A stretch of 64,000 nucleotides of DNA from an uncultured Bacteroidia bacterium (GTDB lineage: Bacteria; Bacteroidota; Bacteroidia; Bacteroidales; F082), in NCBI GenBank assembly GCA_902800965.1, contig CADCGK010000001.1:264249-328248 (forward strand). Direction: 5' to 3'. The translations under genes were made by a program, and so were the position numbers. Below, piece after piece: positions 8,742 to 17,266 of the stretch. Every line of letters starts with the position of its first letter. Position 1 is the stretch's first letter. The notes below the pieces were generated by a model, which worked only from the letters and a program-made list of their open reading frames with translations, did no database searches and was not told the DNA's origin.

Positions 8742-9785
8742 ATGACGGCAGAAATACAGCACGTTAAGGAATCCAATTACAATGAAATACTGCGACAGGC
8801 TGTCGCAGTTTTTGATAATGCACGAAATGTTATCGCTCGAGGGGTAAATACCACATCTAACATGGCGTATTGGAATATGGGCAAACTGCTTTATGAACGC
8901 AAGATAGAAGGTAAACATGGAGATGGAGTAATAGAACGTCTTTCGATTGATTTGAAACAACACTATCCCAAAATAGGATTTTCTCCCCGTAATCTATGGG
9001 ACATGAAAAAGTTTTACCTGCGTTTTTGTAACAGGGATGAAAAACTGCGACAGGCTGTCGCAGTTTTGCCATGGGGACATATTCTTAGACTTATGAGCAT
9101 GTTTGATGAAGACGACAGTGCCATTCTTTATTACGCCACCGAGGCCGTCACCAAAGGTTGGACCCGCGACCTGCTGCTTAACGCTATCAAGATGGAAATG
9201 CACCTCACCAATCAACCAAATACTATTGACAACAATTTTGCAGAGGCCTTGTCTGCCCCACAAGCAATGTATGCAAACGAAGTGTTTGGCAGTGGGTTTA
9301 ACCTTGGTTTTCTCGGTGTGACAGAACCCATCGCAGAGCTGGAGTTGGAACGGCGTCTTGTGGAAAAGATTAAACTATTCCTGCTTGAACTTGGCAATGG
9401 GTTTACATTCATTGGAAACCAATATACAATCACATACAAAGGAAGAGAAGGTCGCGTTGATTTGTTATTTTTCCATCGTGTATTAAAGTGTATTGTGGCT
9501 TTTGAGTTGAAAATTGGAAAATTCAAACCGGAATATATCGGGAAAATGAACTACTATCTCTCAATGCTTGATCGATCAGAACGTCGCAAAGATGAGAACC
9601 CATCCATCGGCATCATCCTCTGCGCCGAGAAAGACCATGTGGATGTTGAACTTGCTCTTGAAGGCGTGACAAAACCCATAGGCGTAGCCGACTATCAACT
9701 ATTATTGCCGAAGAAGGAACTTGCCAAGGTTATACAAGACGAGATGAACCTATATATAAAAGACTCGCGCGCAAAAAAGGATTGA
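8742..9785 (+). CDS. YhcG/DUF1016 family PD-(D/E)XK nuclease
   Basis: 347 residues. The N-terminal DUF1016 domain (about 10-170) contains the family hallmarks YWNMGKLLYERK, GFSPRNLWDMKKFY and LPWGHILRLM. The C-terminal restriction-like nuclease domain (about 205-345) has GREGRVDLLFFHR and IVAFELKIGKF, giving the D...ExK catalytic set. The family is linked to clearance or processing of damaged or foreign DNA, but its exact reaction is poorly known. Two copies of the palindrome CTGCGACA-GGC-TGTCGCAG lie in the same reading frame and each encodes LRQAVAV, once at residues 17-23 and once at about 102-108. No restriction-modification partner is visible nearby. Confidence 0.85.
   Translation: MTAEIQHVKESNYNEILRQAVAVFDNARNVIARGVNTTSNMAYWNMGKLLYERKIEGKHGDGVIERLSIDLKQHYPKIGFSPRNLWDMKKFYLRFCNRDEKLRQAVAVLPWGHILRLMSMFDEDDSAILYYATEAVTKGWTRDLLLNAIKMEMHLTNQPNTIDNNFAEALSAPQAMYANEVFGSGFNLGFLGVTEPIAELELERRLVEKIKLFLLELGNGFTFIGNQYTITYKGREGRVDLLFFHRVLKCIVAFELKIGKFKPEYIGKMNYYLSMLDRSERRKDENPSIGIILCAEKDHVDVELALEGVTKPIGVADYQLLLPKKELAKVIQDEMNLYIKDSRAKKD
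8789..8812. repeat. In-frame palindrome, copy 1
   Basis: 9-bp arms around GGC, within the YhcG-type gene. It shares 24 consecutive bases with copy 2 at 9044-9067 and encodes LRQAVAV in the same frame. Confidence 0.85.
9041..9067. repeat. In-frame palindrome, copy 2
   Basis: 12-bp perfect arms (AAAACTGCGACA and its complement) around GGC, placed just before the conserved LPWGH motif of the nuclease gene. Same peptide and frame as copy 1. Confidence 0.85.
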
Positions 9786-9796
9786 AATAATTTTGC

Positions 9797-9804
9797 TATC
9801 TTTG
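9797..9804 (+). promoter_or_regulatory. -7 box of the permuted-vWA lipoprotein gene
   Basis: TATCTTTG, 39 bases before the ATG at 9844 and just after the stop of the preceding gene. Confidence 0.55.
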
Positions 9805-9843
9805 CGTTTTGTAATAACGAAACAAAACTAACAAACTCATACC

Positions 9844-10932
9844 ATGAAAAGAATTTTGGTTTTAATGACCGCTCTGCTGCTGACCTCCACCTTGCTGACC
9901 AGCTGCTTCAAAGACAAACCCGACACCAGCAAGCAAGGCCTTTACATCGGCGTCATCGGCTTCAACGACGACATCCACTCCAAGAAGCTCACCTTGCTCA
10001 ATAACAACTCCAAGCAGGAGATGAAAGACTTTATCAATGGTCTCACCATGGAGAACGGCACCATCCTGTATCATGCAGTCAACACCGCACTCGACAAAAT
10101 CGAAGCCATCACCCCTCCTGAGGACCTTATCAATGTCTCCATCATCACCTTCACCGACGGCCTCGACCAAGGATCCTACAAGCTGAATCCCAACTACAAC
10201 TCCGGCGAAGACTACCTGATCGGTGTCAGCAACCGCATCAGAAACGGATTTGTAGGCATCGACAGAGTGCCGATCTCAGCCTATTCCATCGGTGTTAAAG
10301 GCGCCGACGTAAACAACGAGGCACAGTTCAGACATAATCTTGAGAAACTCTCGAGTGATCCGCGTCACAACGTGTTTCTGGTGGACAACATGGCTCAAGT
10401 GAGTCAGATCTTCTCTGACATCGCCCAGGATCTGTACCATCAAAGCGCTACATGGGATGTCACACTGAAGACCCCGGCTCCAGATCCAGGCACCAAAATC
10501 CGCTTCACCTTCGACAACGTCACCAATGCCGAAGACTCACAAAGGTATATCGAAGGTATCTTCGCCAACGAAAACGGCAGAGACATCTTCACCAACATCG
10601 TCTATGTGGGACTTAGGAACTGCGGCTCTGTGATCTATCCCGCTACCGAAGGCATCTTCTCTGTATTCACCTTCAGCGACTTGCTGACGGAAGACGGCGT
10701 TCAGGTCTATACCACCAACACCAAGCAATGGAAGTGGGATGAGGCCATCCACAGCTGGACCAACAACAGCGAGTTCACCCCATCGGGCAACACTGTGGTA
10801 CAAGAAGAGTTCAAGAGCGCCTTGGTCATGCTGGTCCTCGACTGCTCCAGCTCACTGGGCAACGACTTCAACAACGTGAAGAGCGCCGCCTGCCAATTCA
10901 TCGAGACACTGAATGGAAATACGCACCAGTAA
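9844..10932 (+). CDS. Lipoprotein with von Willebrand A motifs in circularly permuted order
   Basis: 362 residues, lipoprotein signal with Cys21. After the signal the chain enters directly at what is normally the second strand of a vWA fold (GLYIGVIGFNDDI, about 32-44). Then come metal-site motif 2 (GTILYHAV, Thr73) and motif 3 (ITFTDG, Asp105). The first vWA strand and helix, with the MIDAS motif DCSSS (Asp333, Ser335, Ser337), lie at the extreme C-terminus after an unrelated middle region (about 200-320). All three MIDAS motifs are present but their order is rotated. Expected: surface or periplasmic metal-dependent adhesion or protein binding. The middle region is not recognised. The gene ends at a short tandem repeat, so tail truncation is possible. 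Confidence 0.7.
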   Translation: MKRILVLMTALLLTSTLLTSCFKDKPDTSKQGLYIGVIGFNDDIHSKKLTLLNNNSKQEMKDFINGLTMENGTILYHAVNTALDKIEAITPPEDLINVSIITFTDGLDQGSYKLNPNYNSGEDYLIGVSNRIRNGFVGIDRVPISAYSIGVKGADVNNEAQFRHNLEKLSSDPRHNVFLVDNMAQVSQIFSDIAQDLYHQSATWDVTLKTPAPDPGTKIRFTFDNVTNAEDSQRYIEGIFANENGRDIFTNIVYVGLRNCGSVIYPATEGIFSVFTFSDLLTEDGVQVYTTNTKQWKWDEAIHSWTNNSEFTPSGNTVVQEEFKSALVMLVLDCSSSLGNDFNNVKSAACQFIETLNGNTHQ

Positions 10933-10999
10933 AAGGTGAGAGGTGAGAGGTAATTGCCACCTCTAACCTCTCACCTCTAACCTCTCACCTCTCACCTAT
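10933..10999. repeat. Heptamer tandem repeat forming an inverted repeat between convergent genes
   Basis: GTGAGAG units on the left face ACCTCTA/ACCTCTC units on the right, so the spacer can fold as a long hairpin and may terminate both convergent genes. The last residues (GER) and stop of the dehydrogenase are encoded by the repeat. Confidence 0.75.
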
Positions 11000-11899
11000 A
11001 TTCTTAATTACTATTCCAAGCCTCAGCTTAAACGCTTCCTCGGTGGCAAAGCCGATGTGAGGCAACATCACAAGATTAGGCGCATCAAACAAGGGGTTGT
11101 CCTGCTTCAAAGGCGGCTCGGTGCCATACACATCGGTGGCTGCACCGGCAATCAATCCCGATTTCAAAGCATCCGCGAGGGCTTGTTCATTCACGACAGG
11201 TCCTCGTGCTGTATTAATCAAGATGGCTGAAGGCTTCATCAACTTCAGCTCTCTCTCAGTGATGAAATCACGGGTCTCATTGTTCAAGGCGATATGTAAC
11301 GTGACGATGTCCGATTCCTTCAACAAGGTCTCCTTGTCCACAAAGGTGACACCTTCCACAGTTTTTGGCGTGCGGTTCCATGCCAGCACTTTGCAGCCGA
11401 AGGCATTCAGCAGCTTTGCCACACGTTGACCGATGTTGCCCATCCCGATGATGCCCACGGTCTTTCCACCGATCTCACGGCCTGGCATGATGCCTTTGCG
11501 CTGGCATTCACGGGTGATGCGGTCGTTCTCCAATACCTTGCGGTAAACGTCGATCATCATGGCGATGGCCAATTCAGCAACGGCCTCGGTGGAATAGCCT
11601 GCGGCATTCTTCACGATGATGCCGCGACGTTGGCATTCCTCCATGTCGATATGGTCCAAGCCAGTAAAGGCTATTGAGAGCATTTTCAGCTTGGGGCAGG
11701 CATCGAGAAAGTTTTTCCGAAGCGGAATATTGCTTTCGATGACGACTTCCGCATCTTGCGCACGGCGAATCAGCTCGTCGAGGTTTTCATTACGATCTGG
11801 GTAGATGACCACTTCATGACCTTGCTGCTTTAGTCCAGCGCAGGCTTCTTCAATAATGCTGGTTTTCAAGCCCAGCGGTTCAAGGAATACGATTTTCAT
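10985..11899 (-). CDS. NAD-dependent D-isomer-specific 2-hydroxyacid dehydrogenase
   Basis: 304 residues. The Rossmann motif GIIGMGNIG (about 149-157) marks the NAD-binding domain. The catalytic triad of the family is present: Arg232 in NTARGPVV, Glu261 in GTEPP and His281 in LPHIGF. Substrate is unclear; glyoxylate/hydroxypyruvate or a broad 2-ketoacid reductase are options. It is shorter than serA and lacks an ACT domain, so a 3-phosphoglycerate role is less likely. A -7 box TACTTTTG lies on the minus strand about 10-17 bases upstream of the ATG. Monocistronic and convergent with the vWA lipoprotein gene. Confidence 0.88.
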   Translation of the reverse strand: MKIVFLEPLGLKTSIIEEACAGLKQQGHEVVIYPDRNENLDELIRRAQDAEVVIESNIPLRKNFLDACPKLKMLSIAFTGLDHIDMEECQRRGIIVKNAAGYSTEAVAELAIAMMIDVYRKVLENDRITRECQRKGIMPGREIGGKTVGIIGMGNIGQRVAKLLNAFGCKVLAWNRTPKTVEGVTFVDKETLLKESDIVTLHIALNNETRDFITERELKLMKPSAILINTARGPVVNEQALADALKSGLIAGAATDVYGTEPPLKQDNPLFDAPNLVMLPHIGFATEEAFKLRLGIVIKNIGER

Positions 11900-11948
11900 T
11901 GTCTAAGAATTTACTTGCAAAAGTAATGCTTTCTTAGTTAAAAACGGT

Positions 11949-11956
11949 ATATTTGC
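11949..11956 (+). promoter_or_regulatory. -7 box of the TPR protein gene
   Basis: TATATTTG. It shows that the upstream in-frame TTG at 11953 cannot be the start codon and supports the ATG at 11992. Confidence 0.6.
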
Positions 11957-11991
11957 CAAAAACTCGTCAACGACACTTCAAATCAATCATC

Positions 11992-13941
11992 ATGAAAAGA
12001 CTGTTTATCGCATTGCCATTGTGCTTTATTGCTTTCATGAGCCTCGCACAAACACAGAGAGGTTATGTAAAAACACTAGGCAGGCCTGAAAAGGCCGGTC
12101 ACCCCCTGGAAGGGGTCGTCATCCTCTTTCAAGGTTACCACAATCATGTGATTAGTGACGACAAGGGTGATTTCTCCCTGTTGATGAACGATAAAAAAAA
12201 CGGTGATGCCTATAGTCTTCAACAAGTTCAAAAGAGCGGTTACGAATTAAACGAATCCGATCTGGTGGGACGCAAGTTGGCCTTCTCAGATCAAGTACCG
12301 CTTGTCATCGTGATGGCCTCCACCGAGCAGCTACAGGCCGACAAACAACGCATTGAGGACAACGCATACGCTATGGCGCAACGAAATCATGCATACATCC
12401 TCGATTCGTTGCAACAGCAGCTACAAACGAACGCCATCACCCAAGAGCAATATCGCTCCCAAATGGACGACATACAGAAGAAGTTTGAAAATTTCCAGTT
12501 GCTGATCGATGGACTCGCTTCGCATTATGCCCACACTGACTATGACTACCTCAATGAAAAGGATCGTGAGATCAATATATGCATTGAAAACGGCGAACTG
12601 GAACGTGCCGACTCTCTCATTCATATCCTTTTTGACCCAATCAATGTGTTGGAACGCTTCCAGAAAACCCTCGCAAATCTGGATCAACAGATCGCACAGG
12701 CAAAAGACATTATCGATCAAGCCAACAGCGACTTGGCCGTAGTATTGGAGCAACAGAAAAAAGATGCGGAATATCTGTACCAGCTCTACACCATCGCATT
12801 GGCCCGTTTCGACAAGTCGAATGCCAGATACTACATTGAAACCCGAGCAGCATTGGATACCGCTAATATTCTATGGCAAAAAGAAGCTAGCGAGTTCCTT
12901 CGTATTTATTACGCCGATTATCCCAAAGTCATTGAATACGAGCATAGGATTCTGCGCTACGTGCTTACAAATTACGACGAACTACATCCCGATGTAGCCA
13001 GCGCTTACGAACTACTTGGAGTCACCTATCTTGATCAAGGGAGCTACGAAAACGCGCTGGAATATCTCAATAAATCCTTGGAACTACGCACGAAGGCACA
13101 TGGCGAAAACGATCCGGAACTATCTACAAGCTATAACAACATAGGCTGTGTGTACAATTTTATGGGCGACCCAGACAAGTCTTTGGAGTATTTCCAAAAA
13201 GCGCTTGAACTTGAATTAATAGCTCCAGTAAGGAATGATCTCTCTATAGCATCTGACTATAACAACCTCAGTGCCGTGTATTGGAACAAAGGACAAAGTG
13301 ATATCGCCCTAGAGTATCTCCTGAAATCGTTAAACCTCAGGTTGTCCGTACTTGGCGAAAACAATCTCCAAGTGGCAGCCAGCTACAACAATATTGGTCA
13401 AGTTTATATACAGCTCAACGACCTTGAAAAAGCATCGGATTATATTAACAAATCCCTAAATGCCCGCCTAAAGCTTCTTGGAGAGACACATCCTGATATT
13501 GCAGAAACTTATAACGTCTTAGGCAATATTTCTTATATGAAAAAAGATTACGACAAAGCCTTGGATTATTACAATAAAGCATTGAACATCTGGATTTTAG
13601 GACAATGGGAGTTTAATCGCACCCCAGCGATGTGCCATAAGAGCATGGGGCAAACATACGTAAAACTAGATAATTTTGCCGCTGCCTTGGAACACTTCAA
13701 CAGAGCCCTTGAAATCAGCATCGCCATCTTTGGGGAAAACCATCCACTAATAGCAGGATGCTACAATAAAACGGGATTTGCATATTACAAGCTCGGGCAA
13801 CTGGAAAAAGCATTGGAGCATTATCAGAAGAGCCTCAAGGTATATGAAGAAACGCTTCCTGCCGACGACCCGCTCATTGGTAAAACGAAAGAAAACATCG
13901 CTAAGCTCCAAGAAGAGATCGATCAATCTAAAAAAGAATGA
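11992..13941 (+). CDS. Exported tetratricopeptide-repeat protein
   Basis: 649 residues from the ATG at 11992, which begins a clean signal peptide (MKRLFIALPLCFIAFMSLAQ). Residues about 22-110 resemble a carboxypeptidase-regulatory/CnaB-like beta domain (GHPLEGVVILFQGYHNHVISDDKGDFSL). A coiled-coil region follows (about 120-260), then about eight kinesin-light-chain-type TPRs (for example VASAYELLGVTYLDQGSYENALEYLNKSLELR) to the C-terminus. The layout matches periplasmic TPR scaffold proteins of Bacteroidota. Partner unknown. The next gene, also TPR-rich, follows after 36 bases but has its own -7 box. Confidence 0.85.
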   Translation: MKRLFIALPLCFIAFMSLAQTQRGYVKTLGRPEKAGHPLEGVVILFQGYHNHVISDDKGDFSLLMNDKKNGDAYSLQQVQKSGYELNESDLVGRKLAFSDQVPLVIVMASTEQLQADKQRIEDNAYAMAQRNHAYILDSLQQQLQTNAITQEQYRSQMDDIQKKFENFQLLIDGLASHYAHTDYDYLNEKDREINICIENGELERADSLIHILFDPINVLERFQKTLANLDQQIAQAKDIIDQANSDLAVVLEQQKKDAEYLYQLYTIALARFDKSNARYYIETRAALDTANILWQKEASEFLRIYYADYPKVIEYEHRILRYVLTNYDELHPDVASAYELLGVTYLDQGSYENALEYLNKSLELRTKAHGENDPELSTSYNNIGCVYNFMGDPDKSLEYFQKALELELIAPVRNDLSIASDYNNLSAVYWNKGQSDIALEYLLKSLNLRLSVLGENNLQVAASYNNIGQVYIQLNDLEKASDYINKSLNARLKLLGETHPDIAETYNVLGNISYMKKDYDKALDYYNKALNIWILGQWEFNRTPAMCHKSMGQTYVKLDNFAAALEHFNRALEISIAIFGENHPLIAGCYNKTGFAYYKLGQLEKALEHYQKSLKVYEETLPADDPLIGKTKENIAKLQEEIDQSKKE

Positions 13942-13964
13942 TCAAATTCATTCTAATTATTTCG

Positions 13965-13972
13965 TAACTTTG
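13965..13972 (+). promoter_or_regulatory. -7 box abutting the TPR-HTH gene
   Basis: TAACTTTG, separated from the ATG at 13978 by 5 bases; the predicted transcript is leaderless or nearly so. Confidence 0.6.
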
Positions 13973-13977
13973 CCCAC

Positions 13978-15777
13978 ATGAAACCTCTTGTGCGCATAGT
14001 AGTTTTCTTGGGGGTTGTACTGATAGTTGCTTGCAATCATAAGAGTGCGACTGTGTATCCTGTCGAAAGAACGTGCCACGATTTGGAAGAGATTGACAGT
14101 TTGATGTGGAAACAGCCTGATAGTGCCTTTGTGATGCTGTTGGATTTTGCAGCCAGTTCGAAGGCGCATAGTTTGGATGTGTTTAATGAACATTACTGCC
14201 AACTGTTGATTTCGGAATTGCTGTATAAGAACTATTATGAGCAGAGCAACCGAGAGGAATTGTTGAAGGCGGTGGATTATTTTGATTCCATTTGCTGTAG
14301 GGGCGAATTGAATGCGTCCGCTATTGTGTTTCTGGATGCCCGGGCACATTATATCAATGGCGTTGGATATTACGAAACGGACAGCGTGGTGGAGGCATGC
14401 GCCGAATACCTTAAAGCCTTGGAAACCATGGATAGCCATTTCAAGGAAACTGAATTGAAAGGGACAAAAGCTATCTTCATGTTTCTAACTTACAATAGGT
14501 TGTTGTCACTTTTCTCGTCGCAATTTATGTTGGATCCAGCCATTTCATGTGGTTCGCAAGCTTTGGTCTATTGTCAAAAAGAACCATCATTGCGCAAGGA
14601 AATCCACAACACCTATTTCAATATCGGAAAACAATATGACATGAAAGGGGAAAAGGATGTTGCTAGTAGCTACTATGGACAAGCCATTAAGTTTCTTGAT
14701 ACAAGCACTCTTATTTATCGGGATGCTGTTTCCATGAAAGCGCTATGTGACTATCAAATGGGATTAGGTGCTGAACAATCCTTGAACACGATAAAACAAA
14801 CCCTATCCAGCGCAGAGGGGGAGGAAGAGAAAATTTCGCGTTTTGTGGCTATCGGGGCAATTTTCTTGGAGGAAGGTGTTTACGATTCAGCATTGTATTA
14901 TTTTGAGCCTGTTTATAAATACGAAACGGCCACAATGGTTAAAATCGGTATTGCGGAAAACTTACGGGTTGTGTATGATAGCACTGGAAATCGAGAAAAA
15001 TCGGATGAATGCATAAGGTTTTTAATTGAGCACAAAAGCCCTGAAGGAGAAGACAATGTCATGGTTTCCAAACTTGGAGAAAAATTTATGGTATATGTAA
15101 ACCAAAAGCATGAAAAACAGGCTGAAGAAGCACGAAAAAGATCCATTAAAAAAACAGCTGGAATCTTGATTCCCATTGTCTATTTTATAGTTTTGGCTAT
15201 AATTGTTTTGGTGAAACGGAAGGATAGAAAGTTGCTGAAACATCAGGAAGAAGCAATGGAAGCTGAACAGCATGCTCATCGCATGGCGCAAGCCGCCATG
15301 GCTGGACGGCTGAAGCGCAAAAGCCAAGAGGTCCGTGACCTTAAAGGCCAAATCAGGCAGGATGGACTGACATTGGGAAACACCGCCGCTTTATCATTTG
15401 TCGAAGAGCCTGTTTGCTGCCTTATTTTGAGACGAGTAATTGAGGGAGAGTTCAAATCCAAGGTGGATTACATAAATTATAAAGACGCTGCTTTGAATAA
15501 ACAACAGCTATTGGAATTACGTTTGGCAGCAGACCATCATTTCAACCAGTTCACGGTCCGTCTGAAAAAGGCTTTCCCGAAACTCACCAATAGCGACCTT
15601 GACTATTGCTGTCTCTATCTCCTTGGATTGACTGATGCTGATGTTGCCGCATTAATGCAACGAGCCTATAACACCGTAATCGAACGCAATGGCAAGATAC
15701 GAAAGATACTAGGCAGCGAGAATCCACTTCCTATCACCTTAACGGATCTCGCAAAGAATTCTTTGTATGTTGATTAA
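13978..15777 (+). CDS. Membrane-anchored TPR regulator with C-terminal helix-turn-helix-like domain
   Basis: 599 residues. The N-terminus is a lipoprotein-like signal or anchor (LIVACNHK). About 35-370 is a helical, degenerate TPR domain expected in the periplasm. There is one membrane span at about 392-412 (TAGILIPIVYFIVLAIIVLVK), a cytoplasmic coiled coil (about 415-455), and a C-terminal domain (about 520-590) with LTNSDLDYCCLYLLGLTDADVAALM that resembles a LuxR-like HTH. This is a common Bacteroidota one-component regulator layout. The DUF3244-like secreted gene and the TonB locus follow on the same strand, so they are plausible targets (inference). Confidence 0.8.
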   Translation: MKPLVRIVVFLGVVLIVACNHKSATVYPVERTCHDLEEIDSLMWKQPDSAFVMLLDFAASSKAHSLDVFNEHYCQLLISELLYKNYYEQSNREELLKAVDYFDSICCRGELNASAIVFLDARAHYINGVGYYETDSVVEACAEYLKALETMDSHFKETELKGTKAIFMFLTYNRLLSLFSSQFMLDPAISCGSQALVYCQKEPSLRKEIHNTYFNIGKQYDMKGEKDVASSYYGQAIKFLDTSTLIYRDAVSMKALCDYQMGLGAEQSLNTIKQTLSSAEGEEEKISRFVAIGAIFLEEGVYDSALYYFEPVYKYETATMVKIGIAENLRVVYDSTGNREKSDECIRFLIEHKSPEGEDNVMVSKLGEKFMVYVNQKHEKQAEEARKRSIKKTAGILIPIVYFIVLAIIVLVKRKDRKLLKHQEEAMEAEQHAHRMAQAAMAGRLKRKSQEVRDLKGQIRQDGLTLGNTAALSFVEEPVCCLILRRVIEGEFKSKVDYINYKDAALNKQQLLELRLAADHHFNQFTVRLKKAFPKLTNSDLDYCCLYLLGLTDADVAALMQRAYNTVIERNGKIRKILGSENPLPITLTDLAKNSLYVD

Positions 15778-15875
15778 CAAGACGTTAATCAAAAACCCGA
15801 ACCAATCCGAACCATCATTTTCTTGCAAGATTATCAAGAACGCCTCATCTTCGCATCTAATTAACATAATACGCG

Positions 15876-16262
15876 ATGAAGAAAATTTCAACATTGAGTT
15901 TGATGCTCTGTTTCTTTCTTTCCGGAGCATTGTCCCATGCCTACAGCGAAACCAAAAAAGAAAACAAAGAAGGAAATGGAATACCTATTGTGCTAATTGC
16001 ATCATCAAGCACTGCTGAACCAAGTAGAGCATGTAACATTATTACAACACTTAACGGACACGTGCTAACTGTAGTCTTCACAGAGAATATGGGACAAGTC
16101 TCGGTTGAAGTTGCTACCACAGCAGGTGCTTCTGTAGAATGTATCTCACTGCTTACACCGAATGGCTTACAAGTTTACATTCCCAATGCAGGAAATTACG
16201 TTGTCACCTTTACGCTCCCTAACGGCGACGGGTATTACGGCGAATTTGAGGTGACGGATTAA
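15876..16262 (+). CDS. Small exported DUF3244-like protein
   Basis: 128 residues with a signal peptide (MKKISTLSLMLCFFLSGALSHA). The mature part is an all-beta domain with LNGHVLTVVFTENMGQVSVEV and ending NYVVTFTLPNGDGYYGEFEV, matching the repeating pattern of DUF3244 proteins, which in Bacteroides often lie beside TPR-type regulators as here. Function unknown; probably secreted or periplasmic. The leader region 15778-15875 has no other gene. Confidence 0.7.
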   Translation: MKKISTLSLMLCFFLSGALSHAYSETKKENKEGNGIPIVLIASSSTAEPSRACNIITTLNGHVLTVVFTENMGQVSVEVATTAGASVECISLLTPNGLQVYIPNAGNYVVTFTLPNGDGYYGEFEVTD

Positions 16263-16297
16263 TACATATAATATTTCGTTTAACATTAAAACATACT

Positions 16298-17266
16298 ATG
16301 ATGAGAAAATTTACGTTATTGATTATGACATTGTTGATGGCAACAACATTTCTATTTACTGGATGCAACAAAGAGAAAGATTTGGGAACAACTTCCATTG
16401 CTTTGCCTTCAGAAGGTAGTGGAGCCATGTTGTGTTTCAGCTCAACGGAAGAATTTGTTGAAACAAGACAATTGCTGTTGTTTATTGATAAAGAAGAACG
16501 TGTGAAATGGGAGCGGGAACATGGGTTTCAATCTTATGCCACAAAATGCGAGAAGCTTTTTGAGGCGTTTGAGTCTAAAGGAATAGAATCAGACGATGAT
16601 ATCTATGCTTTTGTAGATACTTGCCCCGATTATTTTTACATTTATCTTGACAATGACGGTGAAAAATATTTGAGATCCTATCTTGAAATGGATGTGTTAT
16701 ATGCTTTTGTTAATGAAAACAGATTGATTCGGATAGGCAATAGAGTTTATAAAGTATATGATGATGGGATTTTTGCTGCAGAAGATGCGGAATCGTTGTC
16801 CCAAATCACTATAGATAATCACCATTCTTTCATGGATAATTCGCAGGGATTGCTTGTCTTTCCGCGGAATGAAGAAAAGGGCGACACGAAAAAGATTTTT
16901 AGAGTTACAAACGGGAATGATCGAACATTAGCGGAATTTAGACTTCAAGAGACGCCATTGTTTCCATGGGAAGTCCAGTTTTTCATGCGTCCCTATCACA
17001 AAACACTTGGAATTTGGTATTGGTGTAATCGACATTTATCATGGGATGTGTCTGCATCGTGGAGGTGGAGACAATACGATGATGAGGTCTATCCTGGGTT
17101 TCATTCAGATAACGGTTCAACCGCTGGTAGTACTGAAGATACAAGATCATCATACACCTATATATTTTTGCCGATCAATTGGTATGATGTTCGTGATTTT
17201 AGCTTCACTTCAATAGATGGATGGGCAAAAACACCAAGTACGGATAAATGTTATTGTCATCTATAA
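16298..17266 (+). CDS. Hypothetical lipoprotein
   Basis: 322 residues; lipoprotein signal MMRKFTLLIMTLLMATTFLFTGC. The N-terminal half is acidic and helical; the C-terminal half is rich in aromatic residues (KTLGIWYWCNRHLSWDVSASWRWRQYDDE), which may form a beta-rich surface domain. Not assigned to a family with confidence. The stop overlaps the next start by one base (TAATG at 17264-17268), so it is co-translated with the DUF4249 lipoprotein and belongs to the TonB transport operon. Confidence 0.7.
   Translation: MMRKFTLLIMTLLMATTFLFTGCNKEKDLGTTSIALPSEGSGAMLCFSSTEEFVETRQLLLFIDKEERVKWEREHGFQSYATKCEKLFEAFESKGIESDDDIYAFVDTCPDYFYIYLDNDGEKYLRSYLEMDVLYAFVNENRLIRIGNRVYKVYDDGIFAAEDAESLSQITIDNHHSFMDNSQGLLVFPRNEEKGDTKKIFRVTNGNDRTLAEFRLQETPLFPWEVQFFMRPYHKTLGIWYWCNRHLSWDVSASWRWRQYDDEVYPGFHSDNGSTAGSTEDTRSSYTYIFLPINWYDVRDFSFTSIDGWAKTPSTDKCYCHL

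Noticed and set aside
8205..9785. Toxin-antitoxin or restriction-modification module around the YhcG gene
   Set aside because: No methyltransferase, specificity subunit or recognised toxin/antitoxin lies next to it; the two small upstream genes end in their own terminator.
10933..10999. Possible CRISPR array
   Set aside because: Units are only 7 bases with no spacers; no CRISPR array or cas gene was seen anywhere in the window.
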